From positions 342,887,793-342,951,792 of the forward strand of contig NC_081408.1 in the NCBI RefSeq assembly GCF_030272615.1: DNA of 64,000 nt, given 5' to 3'. Origin of the DNA: Cryptomeria japonica (taxonomy: Eukaryota; Streptophyta; Pinopsida; Cupressales; Cupressaceae). The position numbers and the translations under genes are program-made. Shown here in pieces: positions 9,995 to 20,190 of the stretch. The notes under the pieces were generated by a model. The model saw nothing but the letters and a program-made list of their open reading frames with translations, made no database searches and was not told the origin of the DNA. Position 1 is the first letter of the stretch, and each line of letters opens with the position of its first letter.

Positions 9995-12142
9995 TGGTGC
10001 AGGAGCACCTAGTTGAGCAAAACTCTCCTTTTTGAGTATTTTATGCTTACATGTTTGTAATGTATTGTGTTAAGTTTATATTGTTTTTTTAGGTTTTTTT
10101 GTGTCTTGTCTAGTGGTTTTGATCCCTTTTTGGGTTCAAGAGGTCAAGTTTTGCCTTTCAGGCTTTGTGTTGACAATTTTGGCAAAAATGTGTAAAATTG
10201 CCTAAAAGGTCTCCAAATGCTTTCCAAAGAATTGAAACATGTTTACTAAGTGGTTTTAAGCATGTATTAGGTGTTTAGACAAGTTGATGAGGTTAAGTTG
10301 TCAAAAATGCCTTTTGGAGCAAGAAATGTTGTCATTTGGGCTTGCAAAAGTTGTCAAAGTTGTCATTTTTTGGGTTTTTCTAGTAAAATGCAATTGAGGA
10401 AGCCTCATGTCCATATAGGGCTTGGTAACTAATTGGAAACACTATAAAAATTCCTCCCTTTTCCTTAAGAAAGGTTGGTGATTGTATGAGCAAGGGATTC
10501 CTAATAAAAATCATGATATTTTGGCTTTTATCGCTGTTTTTTCCTTCCTTGGAGTAACAGTCCATACTATAGCTTTTCTAGTCCGTACTGTACCTTTGGA
10601 AAGTGTGAATAGTAGTTGTACAATTATCTCTAAGTGATTGTTGTTCTGGTTTCCTTTGGCAAATTGATTGTACAAAATTATTTCACTTCTGTGTGCTCAC
10701 TGCCCTGTCAAGGGTTTGAGGTTACAAATGCAACAACTTGACTAATCCAGGTCTGGGATCCCACAAAATAGATTTAGTCAAGTTGGTACATATGTATATA
10801 GTGTACATATGCTTCATCTTGTACCAGAATGGCGTTTGGAAGAAGGATTTGAGTGAATACTAGGCAAGTATTGATTACTCGGTTAGTAGCATGATCAAAA
10901 ACTCAAAATTTGCACCCAAAAGTAATTTGGAGTGAACAAATGTATGAGGCAAAGGTTTGGACATATGGCCAAGGGTGTTGAGAATCACCTTGGTTGGTTA
11001 GAGCAGCTTGTTTCTACTAGACATACTCAGTTTGTAAGCAAAACAGTGAGTTCACTATTTTTGTGAATTTATTGATATTGTGTGCAACAAGTTCTTGAAA
11101 TACCTTTCAAATTTTGAAAACTCTTCAAAATCAGTGCTACAGGGAAGTTTATGAGTGTCTTGATGGTGTTCCATGCCATGAAGTTCTTGGAGTGAAGTAT
11201 TAATGTTTTAACAGTGCAGACTTAACAATGAACTAACAGTGACAGGGTTATGACAGTCATATACATGTTTTTCTAGTTGTTTGTCAAGTGTTTGGTCTAA
11301 TGATTGCAGAGCAGTAGAAAGGGAAGGCTTCATTTTGGTGTGGTAGAGGTTCTAAGCCAGTTTGGAGGCTTGATTAGTGGAGTTGGGAAGATTTCTCTAA
11401 GTTCTTTGGTCTAAACCCTATCAAACCCTACAAATATGCCACAAATAGTGGACAATCCTCATTTTGCACTAATAGTGGCCTAAACCATGAAAATCCACTA
11501 GCATATACCTTAAAAATACCATCAAAATCAAGGTTGTTGGAGGAGAGACCCATTGTAGAGCAAGACAAGCAAAAAAGTGTCAATTACCCCTCCACGGGTT
11601 AGTAGCCCTTTTGACTGCATAACACACACTTTACAAGAACCTGATTGCAAGGAGGACTTTGGGACTCATGGAACTTTGTGAGATAATCCTAAAACAATGA
11701 AACAAGTGTCATATAGTACCTTGGACAATGTTTAATCCCTTTTTGAGGTTTTGACCATCGGTTGGTGAGTTTAGTAAGCCAAAGGCTATGGGCCTTAAAC
11801 TAAGTTGTGATCATCAAACCTTGAGAAGACCTTGTTGCTCTACATGACCGTGTTGGAATTGCCTAATGCACACTGAAAGCAATAAGTTGAATGTCCAGTA
11901 AGCCAGGGATTGAGAAATGTGTAGATGGGTGGAGTGAGCAATTGGAGAAAGTTTGAGCAAGGGTGTGAGTTTCCACCAAAAAGGGAGGTTGTTAGTGAAT
12001 ACCTGTAGAGAGACCTGACTATTGTAACTAAACTTGATATTTTCAAACATAAGGAGAAGACATAAACAATACTTTTGTTTCCTATTGTAACTTCTTGACC
12101 AAAATTGGCCTTTTGAGCACTTGCCTGGCAACCTCCCTATCA
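9995..12142 (+). repeat. 5' LTR of the chromovirus
   Basis: 2148 bp, starting TGGTGCAGGAGCACC and ending CCTCCCTATCA. The TATA box TATAAAA at about 10443-10449 is followed by the presumed transcription start in the CCTCCC stretch. The first 15 bases form an imperfect hairpin (GGTGC...GCACC). Nearly identical to 16806-18763 except that this copy keeps 186 bp (11333-11518) missing from the other. Confidence 0.93.
10443..10449 (+). promoter_or_regulatory. LTR TATA box (5' LTR)
   Basis: TATAAAA in the 5' LTR; the matching box in the 3' LTR is at about 17264-17270. Position and conservation between LTRs fit the U3 promoter that would drive the element's RNA. Confidence 0.55.
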
Positions 12143-12145
12143 TAG

Positions 12146-12157
12146 TGGTATCAGCGC
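12146..12157 (+). promoter_or_regulatory. Primer-binding site (initiator tRNA-Met type)
   Basis: TGGTATCAGCGC lies three bases after the LTR end. The usual plant tRNA-iMet primer site is TGGTATCAGAGC, so it matches in 11 of 12 positions. Reverse transcription would start here. Confidence 0.9.
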
Positions 12158-12195
12158 AAACAAAAGATTCAGGAGGAAAGGATCATTAGGAAAAC

Positions 12196-13360
12196 ATGGT
12201 GACTAATGCTGAGTTAGCCAAGAAGGTTGAAGACCAAGAAGAGGAAAATAGGGCACTCAGAGAAAGATTGCATCAACTAGCAATGAAACTAGCTGAAGTA
12301 GAAGTCAAAACTGAAGAAGTCCATGATAAAGTTGGAGATCAGGGTAAAATGGTGGTCATAGAAGATGAGGTTCCCATATCTGACACTGTTATTGAGCAAG
12401 AACCATTCTTGAAAGCCTTGAGAGCTATGAGTGGTAAAACCTTAGAGGGAGTGGCTCTTTTCAGTGGAAAGATGGATCCAGATGCTCTTATAGAGTGGAT
12501 TGAAGGTCTAGAAAACCATTTTGAATGTGATGGAATAATTGAAGAACAAAAGGTTAAGGTAGCAAAATCAAGGTTGAGAGGGGCAGCCTTAACTTGGTGG
12601 AAGTTCATCCAAGAGGAAAGGGTGAAAGAAGGTAAGCAACCAATAGCCACTTAGAAAGAAATGGTAGCCAAAATAAAAGAAACCTACCTTCCTGAAGACT
12701 ATGAAGTACAACTTCGCAGGAAAAGACAAAATTTGAGACAAAAAGACCTAGATGTCATTAGCTACACTGAGGAGTTTCAAAAGTTGTGCATGAGATCCAG
12801 AGTAGTAGAGGATGAGAGCATAAAAGTGGCAAGGTACTTGAATGGGTTGAGGTGGAACATCCAGGAAGAGATGAGTTTGTTATGCCCATAAACAATACAC
12901 AAGTGTTATCAACTAGCACTTAAGGTGGAAGAGAAAAGTAGGAGAAAGCAAGAACAAAATAATAGAGGAAGAGGTAGGGGAAGAGATGGTAGAGGTCATA
13001 GAGGAAGTTTTGGGGGAAGGAGCATAGATCAACGATCCCAGGGAGAGTCTAAACTTATAGAGCAAAGTGGGGATTCTCGGAGCAAACCCAACTATAGGGG
13101 TAGGGGATCAAGCAACCCGAGTAGGGGTAGATCTAATGGACCAGGGAGAGGGTCCTACTTCTCAACCATGAAGTGCTATAATTGTCAAAAGTTGGGCCAC
13201 CTTGCCTATAGATGCCCAGAGAAGCCTAGTTCATCCTACGGTGGTGAGAAGAGGGTAAATTATGTTCAGGAAGATGGAGGTAATACCAGAACTTCAGCAT
13301 TGAACCTAGCTTCAGAAGATGGTGAGAGTTTAATGATCAAGAGAGTGTTAATGAATAAGC
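12196..13360 (+). pseudogene. gag: Chromovirus gag (capsid/nucleocapsid)
   Basis: Starts at ATG 12196, 54 bp after the LTR. An N-terminal coiled coil (NAELAKKVEDQEEENRALRE) precedes a retrotransposon gag domain (FSGKMDPDALIEWIEGLENH, LTWWKFIQEE, YTEEFQKLC). Then comes a basic Gly/Arg-rich linker (RGRGRGRDGRG), followed by a CCHC zinc knuckle CYNCQKLGHLAYRCPEK at 13174-13220 that would bind the element's RNA. In-frame stops at 12652-12654 (TAG, probably from TGG) and 12889-12891 (TAA) disable it without changing the frame. It is fused in frame to pol, as usual for chromoviruses. Confidence 0.9.
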
Positions 13361-15704
13361 CACACAGTACAAAGGTCTCACAAAGAAGAGCATTGTTCAG
13401 GATTAAGTGTAAAATCATGGGAAAGGTGTGTAAGGTGATCATAGATTTAGGATCCACAGATAACATCATATCAGAGGAAGCAGTAAGTAAATTGAAACTA
13501 CCTAGGATACAACACAAGGAGCCATACAAGGTCACATAGTTAAATAAGGGACAACATGTGTTAGTAAATGAGCAAGCCTGGGTAGATTTCCACATAGGAG
13601 GATATACGGATAGGATCCTATGTGACATCCTTCCTATGGATGCTTGACACCTACTGTTGGGTAGACCATGGCAGTTTGACCGAAAAGCACAACATGATGG
13701 GGAAAGAAACTCCTACTCATTTCAGAAAGATGGAGTAACCTATCAGATTCAATCCCTCAATGAAGAAGGAGAGAGCAGCAATAAAGTGCCTAACATCTTG
13801 TTAGTGAATGAGAAAGAATTCAAAAAAACATTAGAAGAAGGTGAAGGAGTGGGATTTGCACTCATAGTGAAACCCAAGGAAGAAAAGGTAGAAAATAAAG
13901 TTGAGATACCGGATGAGGTGCAACAAATCCTTGATAACTTCAAAGCAATAATCAGTGATGGTACACCTGCAACTTTGCCACCTCCTAGAGCCATTAGCCA
14001 TCAGATCGATTTCATACCTGGAGCCTCTTTACCAAATAAGGCAGCCTATAAGATGACCCCTGAACAAAATGAAGAGGTAGCAAGACAAATACAAGAACTC
14101 TTAGACCAAGGGCTAATTAGGAAGAGCATTAGTCCTTGTGCAGTACCTACAATGTTGGCACCTAAGAAGGGTGGAACACGGAGACTTTGCAGATATTCCA
14201 GAGCCATAAACAAGATCACCATCAGATACAGATTTCCCATACCCAGGATAGAGGATTTGATGGATTGTTTGGGGGGTGCACAATATTTCAGTAAGATTGA
14301 CTTGAAGAGTGGTTACCATCAGATAAGGATCAAGGAGGGTGATGAATGGAAGACAACTTTCAAAATGAATGAGGGTCTTTATGAGTGGCTTGTCATGCCA
14401 TTTGGACTCTCTAATGCTTCTAGTACATTCATGAGACTCATGAATGAAGTTTTACATGATTTCATTGGCAAGTTCGTTGTTGTGTATTTAGATGATATTC
14501 TTATTTTCAGTAAAACTAAGGAAGAGCATCTGAAGCATTTAGTTGTTGTTTTGAGATAGTTATATGATGAACAACTAACCATTAATCTAGAAAAATGTGA
14601 TTTTATGAAGCAAGAATTGGTCTATCTTGGTTTTATTGTATCAGGAGGCAATCTGAAAATAGATCAATCTAAAGTTGCAGCAATAACTAGTTGGCCAACT
14701 CCAAAAACAACCAGTGATGTTAGAAGTTTCCATGGTTTGGCACAATTTTACAGAAAATTCATCAGGGGATTCAATGAGATTTGTGCTCCAATGTTAGACA
14801 CCATCAAAGGGGGTGTAAAGGTAAAAATTAAGTGGATAGATGTAGCCAATAAGGGGTTTGAATTATTGAAAACTAAAGTAGCTACTCAACCAGTGCTCAT
14901 TTTACCTAGTTTTGATAAGCTTTTTACTATTGAATGTGATGCTATTAATATTGTTGTAGGAGCTATTTTAAGTCAGGAAAATAGACTAGTTGCATTCTTT
15001 AGTGAGGAGTTGAATGATGCCAAGAAAAAGTACTCTTCCTGTGATTTAGAACTCTATGCATTAGTACAAGCACTTAGGAAATGGAGACACTATCTTCTTC
15101 CTAAAGAGTTTGTTGTATACACAGATAATCAGGCACTAAGTATTTTGAACTCACAGGATAAACTGAATCATAGGCATGTTAAATGGGTGGAGTACTTGCA
15201 AGCTTACACTTTTACTCTTAAGCATAAGAAGGGTCAGTTGAATAAAGTAGCAGATGCTTTGAGTAGAAGGTTGTTAACTATTCATGAGATTCAAGTTCAG
15301 AGCATTGGTATTGATAATTTTAAAGATATGTATCCTACTGATGATGATTTTGCTGAAGCTTATAAAGTTTGTCAAGATTTTGAGAATAATTTCCATGGTG
15401 CATATGCTGATTTCACTTTGCAGGATGGTTTGTTATTTAGGGGTGGACAGTTGTGTGTTCCAAAAGGTTCTATGAGAGAGAACCTCATTCAGGAGAAGCA
15501 CAATGGGTGCTTAAGTGGACATTTCGGCCTCAACAAGACCTTAGAGTTGGTTCAAAGGTTCTATTATTGGCCTAAGATGCAGAGATACATCAAGAGGTAT
15601 GCTGAGCAGTGTTTGGTATGTCAAAAAGCAAAAGGTTATTCCTCCAATGCTGGTTTATATCAACCTCTTCCCATTCCACATAGGCCTTGGGATTGCATTA
15701 GTAT
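13361..15704 (+). pseudogene. pol: Chromovirus pol: protease, reverse transcriptase, RNase H
   Basis: Same frame as gag. The protease active site reads IIDLGSTDNIIS (about 13438-13473), where DSG is expected, so the catalytic triplet has Leu in place of Ser. Stops at 13537, 13645 and 14557 (TAG, TGA, TAG) interrupt it. The reverse transcriptase (about 13960-14600) has FPIPRIEDLMD, FSKIDLKSGYHQIRI, MPFGLSNA and an intact YLDD catalytic motif. RNase H follows (about 14925-15270) with the strand IECDA, the EL pair in SCDLELYALVQAL, VYTDNQAL and VADALSRR, so the acidic residues look preserved. The integrase zinc-binding HHCC (GHFGLNKT...CLVCQKAKG) begins near 15500. The frame is lost at 15705-15707. 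Confidence 0.92.
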
Positions 15705-15707
15705 GGG

Positions 15708-16846
15708 ATTTTGTGGTAGGATTACCTAGAACTCAAGCAGGATTTGATAGCATCTTTGTAGTAGTTGACAGATTTAGCAAAATGGCTCATTTTATTCCTT
15801 GTAAGACAACACATGATGCAAGTCATATTGCTTACTTATTTTTCAAAGAAGTTTTTAGAATACATGGTTTGCCTACTAGCATTGTTTCGGATAGGGATGT
15901 TAAGTTTCTTGGTCATTTCTGGAAAACATTGTGGAAGAGATTGGGTACTAATCTCTCTTTTGGTTCAACTTATCATCCACAAACTAATGGCCAAACCGAA
16001 GTTGTGAACAGGTCTCTTGGAAACATGCTTAGGTGCTTGACAAAGGAATTTGGGCAGAGTTGGGATCAACTCATTCATCAAGCAGAGTATGCCTACAATG
16101 ATAGTGTCAACCGGTCTACAGGTAAAAGCCCTTTTGAAGTTGTTTATGGTATGCATCCAAGGGGTATAATGGAGTTGAGGGATATCACTAACTTGCAGCC
16201 TAAGAGTGGAACAATAGATGACATGGCTCAATCTGTGAAGAAGGTTCATGAGCAAGTGAGACAAGCTCTTCAAGATACCTCCCAAAAAGTCAAGGCAAGA
16301 GTGGATGCTACAAAGAGAGATGTTTAGTTTTCCATAGGAGATTATGTGATGGTTCATTTGAAAAAGGCAAGGCTACAAAAGGGAGTTCCAAGCAAACTTC
16401 GGATGAGGAGAATAGGCCCTTGCAAAATTTTGGCTAAGTATGGGTCTAATGCTTACAAAGTTGATTTGCCTACTGATGTTTCTTTGTCTCCCATTTTTAA
16501 TGTTGCAGATTTGATTGCTTTCAAGGGGAAGCCACCTGAGGAGATTCAAAGAGTTTCAGATGTTGCAAAATCCCTTTCTGATCTATCTCTCCCTTCTCTT
16601 TTTGTTCCCCAAGTAGAACAGGTTCTAGACTCTAGGATTCTAAAAAAGACAAGGAATCACACCTACATGGAGCATCTAATCAAATGGAAGGATAAGCCTA
16701 TCTCAGAGGCCACATGGATACCTAAAATTGAATTTCAGAAGTGTGGAATCCTTTCTTCTTTTTTTCCTCAAGGATTCACATGGCTTCTTTATTTTTGGGG
16801 GCGTATGGTGCAGGAGCACCTAGTTGAGCAAAACTCTCCTTTTTGA
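15708..16846 (+). pseudogene. pol: Chromovirus pol: integrase core and chromodomain
   Basis: One extra G in GGG (15705-15707) shifts the frame; downstream reading is FVVGLPRTQAGFDSIFVVVD. The integrase core residues look complete: D in VVVDRFSKM, D in VSDRDVKF, E in HPQTNGQTEVVN. A TAG at 16325-16327 then interrupts it. The C-terminal GPY/F-like part (RRIGPCKILAKYGSNAYKV) is followed by a chromodomain at about 16620-16745 (VLDSRILKKTRNHTYMEHLI, then KWKDKPISEATWI). The chromodomain is thought to guide insertion to heterochromatin by reading histone marks. The frame runs on through the polypurine tract and stops only inside the 3' LTR at 16844-16846. Confidence 0.92.
16791..16805 (+). promoter_or_regulatory. 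Polypurine tract
   Basis: A T run, then GGGGGCG and TA, directly abut the 3' LTR start. This is the expected site for plus-strand DNA priming; it also lies inside the pol frame. Confidence 0.8.
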
Positions 16847-18763
16847 GTATTTTATGCTTACATGTTTATAATGTCTTGTGTTGAGTTTATATTGTTGTTT
16901 TAGGTTTTTTTGTGTCTTGTATAGTGGTTTTTATCTCTTTTTGGGCTCAAGAGGTCAAGTTTTGCCTTTAGGCTTTGTGTTGACAATTTTGGCAAAAATG
17001 TGTAAAATTGCCTAAAAGGTCTCCAAATGCTTTCCAAAGCATTGAAACATGTTTACTAAGTGTTTTTAAGCATGTCTTAGGTTTTTAGACAAGATGATGA
17101 GGTTAGGTTGTCAAAAATGCCTTTTGGAGCAAGAAATGTTGTGATTTGGGCTTGCAAAAGTTGTCAAAGTTGTCATTTTTGGGGGTTTTTCTAGTAAAAT
17201 GCAGTTGAGGAAGCCTCATGTTCGTACAGGGATTGGTAACTAATTGGAAACACTATAAAAAGGCCTCCCTTTTCCTTAAGAAATGTTGGTGATTGTATGA
17301 GCAAGAGATTCCTAATAAAAATCATGAAATTTTGGCTTTTATTGTTGTTTTTTCCTTCCTTGGAGTAGCAGTTCATACTGTAGCTTTTCTAGTCCGTAAT
17401 GTACCTTTGGAAAGTGTGAATAGTAGTTGTACAATGCTCTCTAAGTGATTTTTGTTCTGGTTTCCTTTGGCAAATTGATTGTACAAAATTATTTCACTTC
17501 TGTGTGCTCACTGCCCTGTCAAGGGTTTGAGGTTACAAATGCAACAACTTGACTAATCCAGGTCTGGGATCCCATAAAATAGATTTAGTCAAGTTGGTAT
17601 GCATGTATATAGTGTACATATGCTTCATCTTGTACCAGAATGGTGTTTGGAAGAAGGATTTGAGTGAATACTAGGCAAGTATTGATTACTCGGCTAGTAG
17701 CATGATCAAAAACTCAAAATTTGCACCCAAAAGTAATTTGGAGTGAACAAATGTATGAGGCAGAGGTCTAGACATATGGAAAAGGGTGTTGAGAATCACC
17801 TTGGTTGGTTAGAGCAGCTTGTTTCTACTAGACATACTCAGTTTGTAAGAAAAACTGCGAGTTCATTGTTTTTGTGAATTTATTGATATTGTGTGCAGCA
17901 AGTTCTTCAAATACCTTTCAAATTTTGAAAACTCTTCAAAATCAGTGCTATAGGGAAGTTTATGAGTGTCTTGATGTTGTTCCATGCCATGAAGTGTTTG
18001 GAGTGAAGTATTAATGTTTTAAAAGTGCAGACTTAACAGTGAACTAACAGTGACAGGGTTATGACAGTCATATACGTGTTTTTCTAGTTGTTTGTCAAGT
18101 GTTTGGTCTAATGATTGCAGGGCAGTAGCAGGGGAAGGCTTCACCATCCAAATCAAGTTTGTTGGAGGAGAGTCCCATCGTAGAGCAGGACAAGCAAAAA
18201 AGTGTCAATTACCCCTCCACGGGCTAGTAGCCCTTTTGACTGCATAACACACACTTTACAAGAACCCAATTGCAAGGAGGACTTTGGGAATCATGGAACT
18301 TTGTGAGATCATCCTAAAAAAGTGAAACAAGTGTCATATAGGACCTTGGACAGTGTGTAATCCCTTTTTGAGGTTTTGACCTTGGTTGGTGAGTTGAGTA
18401 AGCCAAAGGCTATGGGCCTTAAACTAAGTGATCATCAAACCTTGAGAAGACCTTGTTGCTCTACATGACCATGTTGGAATTGCCTAATGCACACTGAAAG
18501 CAATAAGTTGAATGTCCAGTAAGCCAGGGATTGAGAAATGTGTAGATGGGTGGAGTGAGCAATTGGAGAAAGTTTGAGCAAGGGTGTGAGTTTCCACCAA
18601 AAAGGGAGTTTGTTGGTGAAGACCTGTAGAGAGACCTGACTATTGTAACTAAACTTGATATTTGCAAACATAAGGAGAAGACATAAACAATACTTTTGTT
18701 TCCTATTGTAACTTCTTGACCAAAATTGGCCTTTTGAGCACTTGCCTAGCAACCGCCCTATCA
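16806..18763 (+). repeat. 3' LTR of the chromovirus (internally deleted)
   Basis: 1958 bp, TGGTGCAGGAGCACC to CCGCCCTATCA. Aligns with 9995-12142 apart from point differences and a 186-bp gap near 18140, where GGCTTCA joins directly to CCATCCAAATC. It keeps the TATA box at about 17264-17270. Confidence 0.92.
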
Positions 18764-18768
18764 CATCC
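18764..18768. repeat. Target-site duplication CATCC (right) of the chromovirus
   Basis: Identical to 9990-9994 and directly after the LTR's terminal CA. Confidence 0.9.
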
Positions 18769-18812
18769 CTTATACGATCATATTTTTTTGCTCTATTTCT
18801 TTTATTCCCCAT
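18764..18812 (-). pseudogene. Displaced 5' end of the transposase-like gene (start codon)
   Basis: The ATG at 18812-18810 (minus strand) opens a lysine/arginine-rich start (MGNKRNRAKKYDRIRD) that runs into the retrotransposon's 3' target duplication. The codon phase at 18764-18768 is the same as that of the frame resuming at 9994, so the insertion split one coding exon. This start is supported because it is the first ATG and the frame continues across the site. The larger open frame that runs from here into the LTR is not a real protein. Confidence 0.7.
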
Positions 18813-19934
18813 TACACAAAGTATTGAAATTTTCTTTCCTAAAATCGCAAGTGAATACTCCTTAAGAAAAAAATCAACTCCTTTGCAAAAAATCACTTCC
18901 TCGATAAAAAATCACCTCCTTCCTTGAAAAAAATTTGAAGATTTTATGAATTGTTTTTGTTTTTTGTTTTTAAAACATTAAAAAATCACCTCATTAATAT
19001 ATGAGGGAAAGGGTGGGGAAGCGAGCGGTCGTTTCTCCATGCGATCGCTCGCGGAGGGTCCCGCTGCTTGGGGGACTTGACCGAGCCCTACTCGAACTCG
19101 GTCGAGGCTGCCTATGTGGCATCCCACATGGCAACCTACTCAACAAAACCCCCCCAATTTGCAAAACTTTCAAGTTCTGCTAAGAATTTGACCATCAAAT
19201 TTTATTTAAAAAAAGAGAGTAAATATACCCTTTCCGAGGGCTCGGAGTGAGGAACGTTGACATATAATTTTTTATAGAATTTCAATTAGAATTAGTATAT
19301 TAAAATTACAAAATACTACAAGTAGGTATATTAACATTCAAGAAGACTCTGATTCGGAAAAAAAATAAAAATAGTAAATCATATCAGAAAAATTTAAAAA
19401 TTATATATAACAGTAGAGGAGAGGGTCCTCTTCAAGATTTTTTTTTTTTGGGGATTGCTATAGTTTTGATAGGGGAAATTTTGTGGTAGACGAAAACTGT
19501 CGATTTCGGGAAACTTCGACTTTGAATTGTTATAATGGTGAAAATATACATCGAAATCAGATTTTTTTTTCTTCTACACTGACTATGGATGTCATCTAAA
19601 ACATATTTTTAAATCAGAGGAAAACAAGATTATTTACATATAGTTTTGTGGTGGGAGGTGAAACCCCTGATTTGCAGTATTTTTCAATAATTGAAAAAAT
19701 AACTTTAATAATTAAAAAAACATATCAATTCTTGTTGCAATTTTTTGAAAAAAATAATAGGCATAAACTTCATCCAGTTTTACACATTTCATCATTTTAC
19801 ATCATCTTCAAATACCAAATAGAAATATCACTTTTGTGCCATTGAAGTTGAACTGTTTTGCTATTGTTAGGCTTTTCCTTTATAAAAGTGAGACACAAGT
19901 TTGTACTTTTACCCATCTAAGAGTGATGCTATGA
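18813..19934. other. 5' flank of the transposase-like gene, GC-rich block then AT-rich DNA
   Basis: Upstream of the displaced start codon. A GC-rich block at about 19010-19120 has inverted motifs (GCGAGCGGTCG, GCGATCGCTCGC; CTCGAACTCGGTCGAGG) and could be the promoter region of the gene or the end of an element. From about 19260 to 19930 I see only AT-rich DNA with no recognisable gene. Confidence 0.45.
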
Positions 19935-20190
19935 TCAATGGTCAAGTGCCTTGGCCTGAAACCAACTTGCCATTTTGCCCCATTTTCCCTCTTTTTCCGC
20001 CCACATGCTAGTTCTACATTCAATTATTCTCCCAAAAAGTTTTCCAAGAAGAGGGTTGATCATAATAATACAATAGTAGGAAGGATTATTGATATCCCCA
20101 CTATTGTAGATAGGAATAATGATACTAGTTTCCCACTTAATCAAAAAGTTTCTTGAAGCCCTAGGAGCATGCCACATGACACCCAAATGT
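19935..20190 (-). mobile_element. LINE reverse transcriptase fragment
   Basis: An 83-codon minus-strand open frame reads WETSIIIPIYNSGDINNPS, then MINPLLGKLFGRIIE, then SMWAEKEGKWGK, ending ALDH. This is the conserved start of a non-LTR reverse transcriptase (W-x-x-x-I-x-P-x-x-K-x-GD, YRPI, LGKLF, ...TxDH), but the Lys before SGD is Asn and the Tyr-Arg pair of YRPI is lost. It is the domain section preceding the piece at 1-1500, and is a separate truncated insertion. Confidence 0.75.

Larger units (their letters stand above)
9995..18763 (+). mobile_element. Complete Ty3/gypsy chromovirus LTR retrotransposon
   Basis: An 8769-bp element with two LTRs, a 5-bp target duplication (CATCC), an initiator-Met primer site, a single gag-pol frame and a polypurine tract. 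Domain order is gag, zinc knuckle, protease, reverse transcriptase, RNase H, integrase, chromodomain. That order (integrase after reverse transcriptase) is Ty3/gypsy, and the C-terminal chromodomain makes it a chromovirus. About six in-frame stops and one frameshift mean this copy cannot move on its own. The LTRs still align closely over their length apart from one large gap, suggesting an insertion younger than the other elements here. Confidence 0.93.

Noticed and set aside
11814-12143. 109-codon minus frame
   Set aside because: Lies entirely in the 5' LTR and is repeated in the 3' LTR; an antisense shadow.
12146-12157. Possible tRNA fragment (TGGTATCAGCGC)
   Set aside because: Its position next to an LTR shows that it is a primer-binding site; no cloverleaf can be folded around it.
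18435-18896. 153-codon minus frame
   Set aside because: Only its first part is real coding (start of the transposase-like gene); the remainder is the chromovirus LTR read backward.
1541-19120. Terminal inverted repeats bounding the two convergent decayed genes
   Set aside because: The GC-rich blocks share words only in direct orientation; no inverted match with a target duplication was found.
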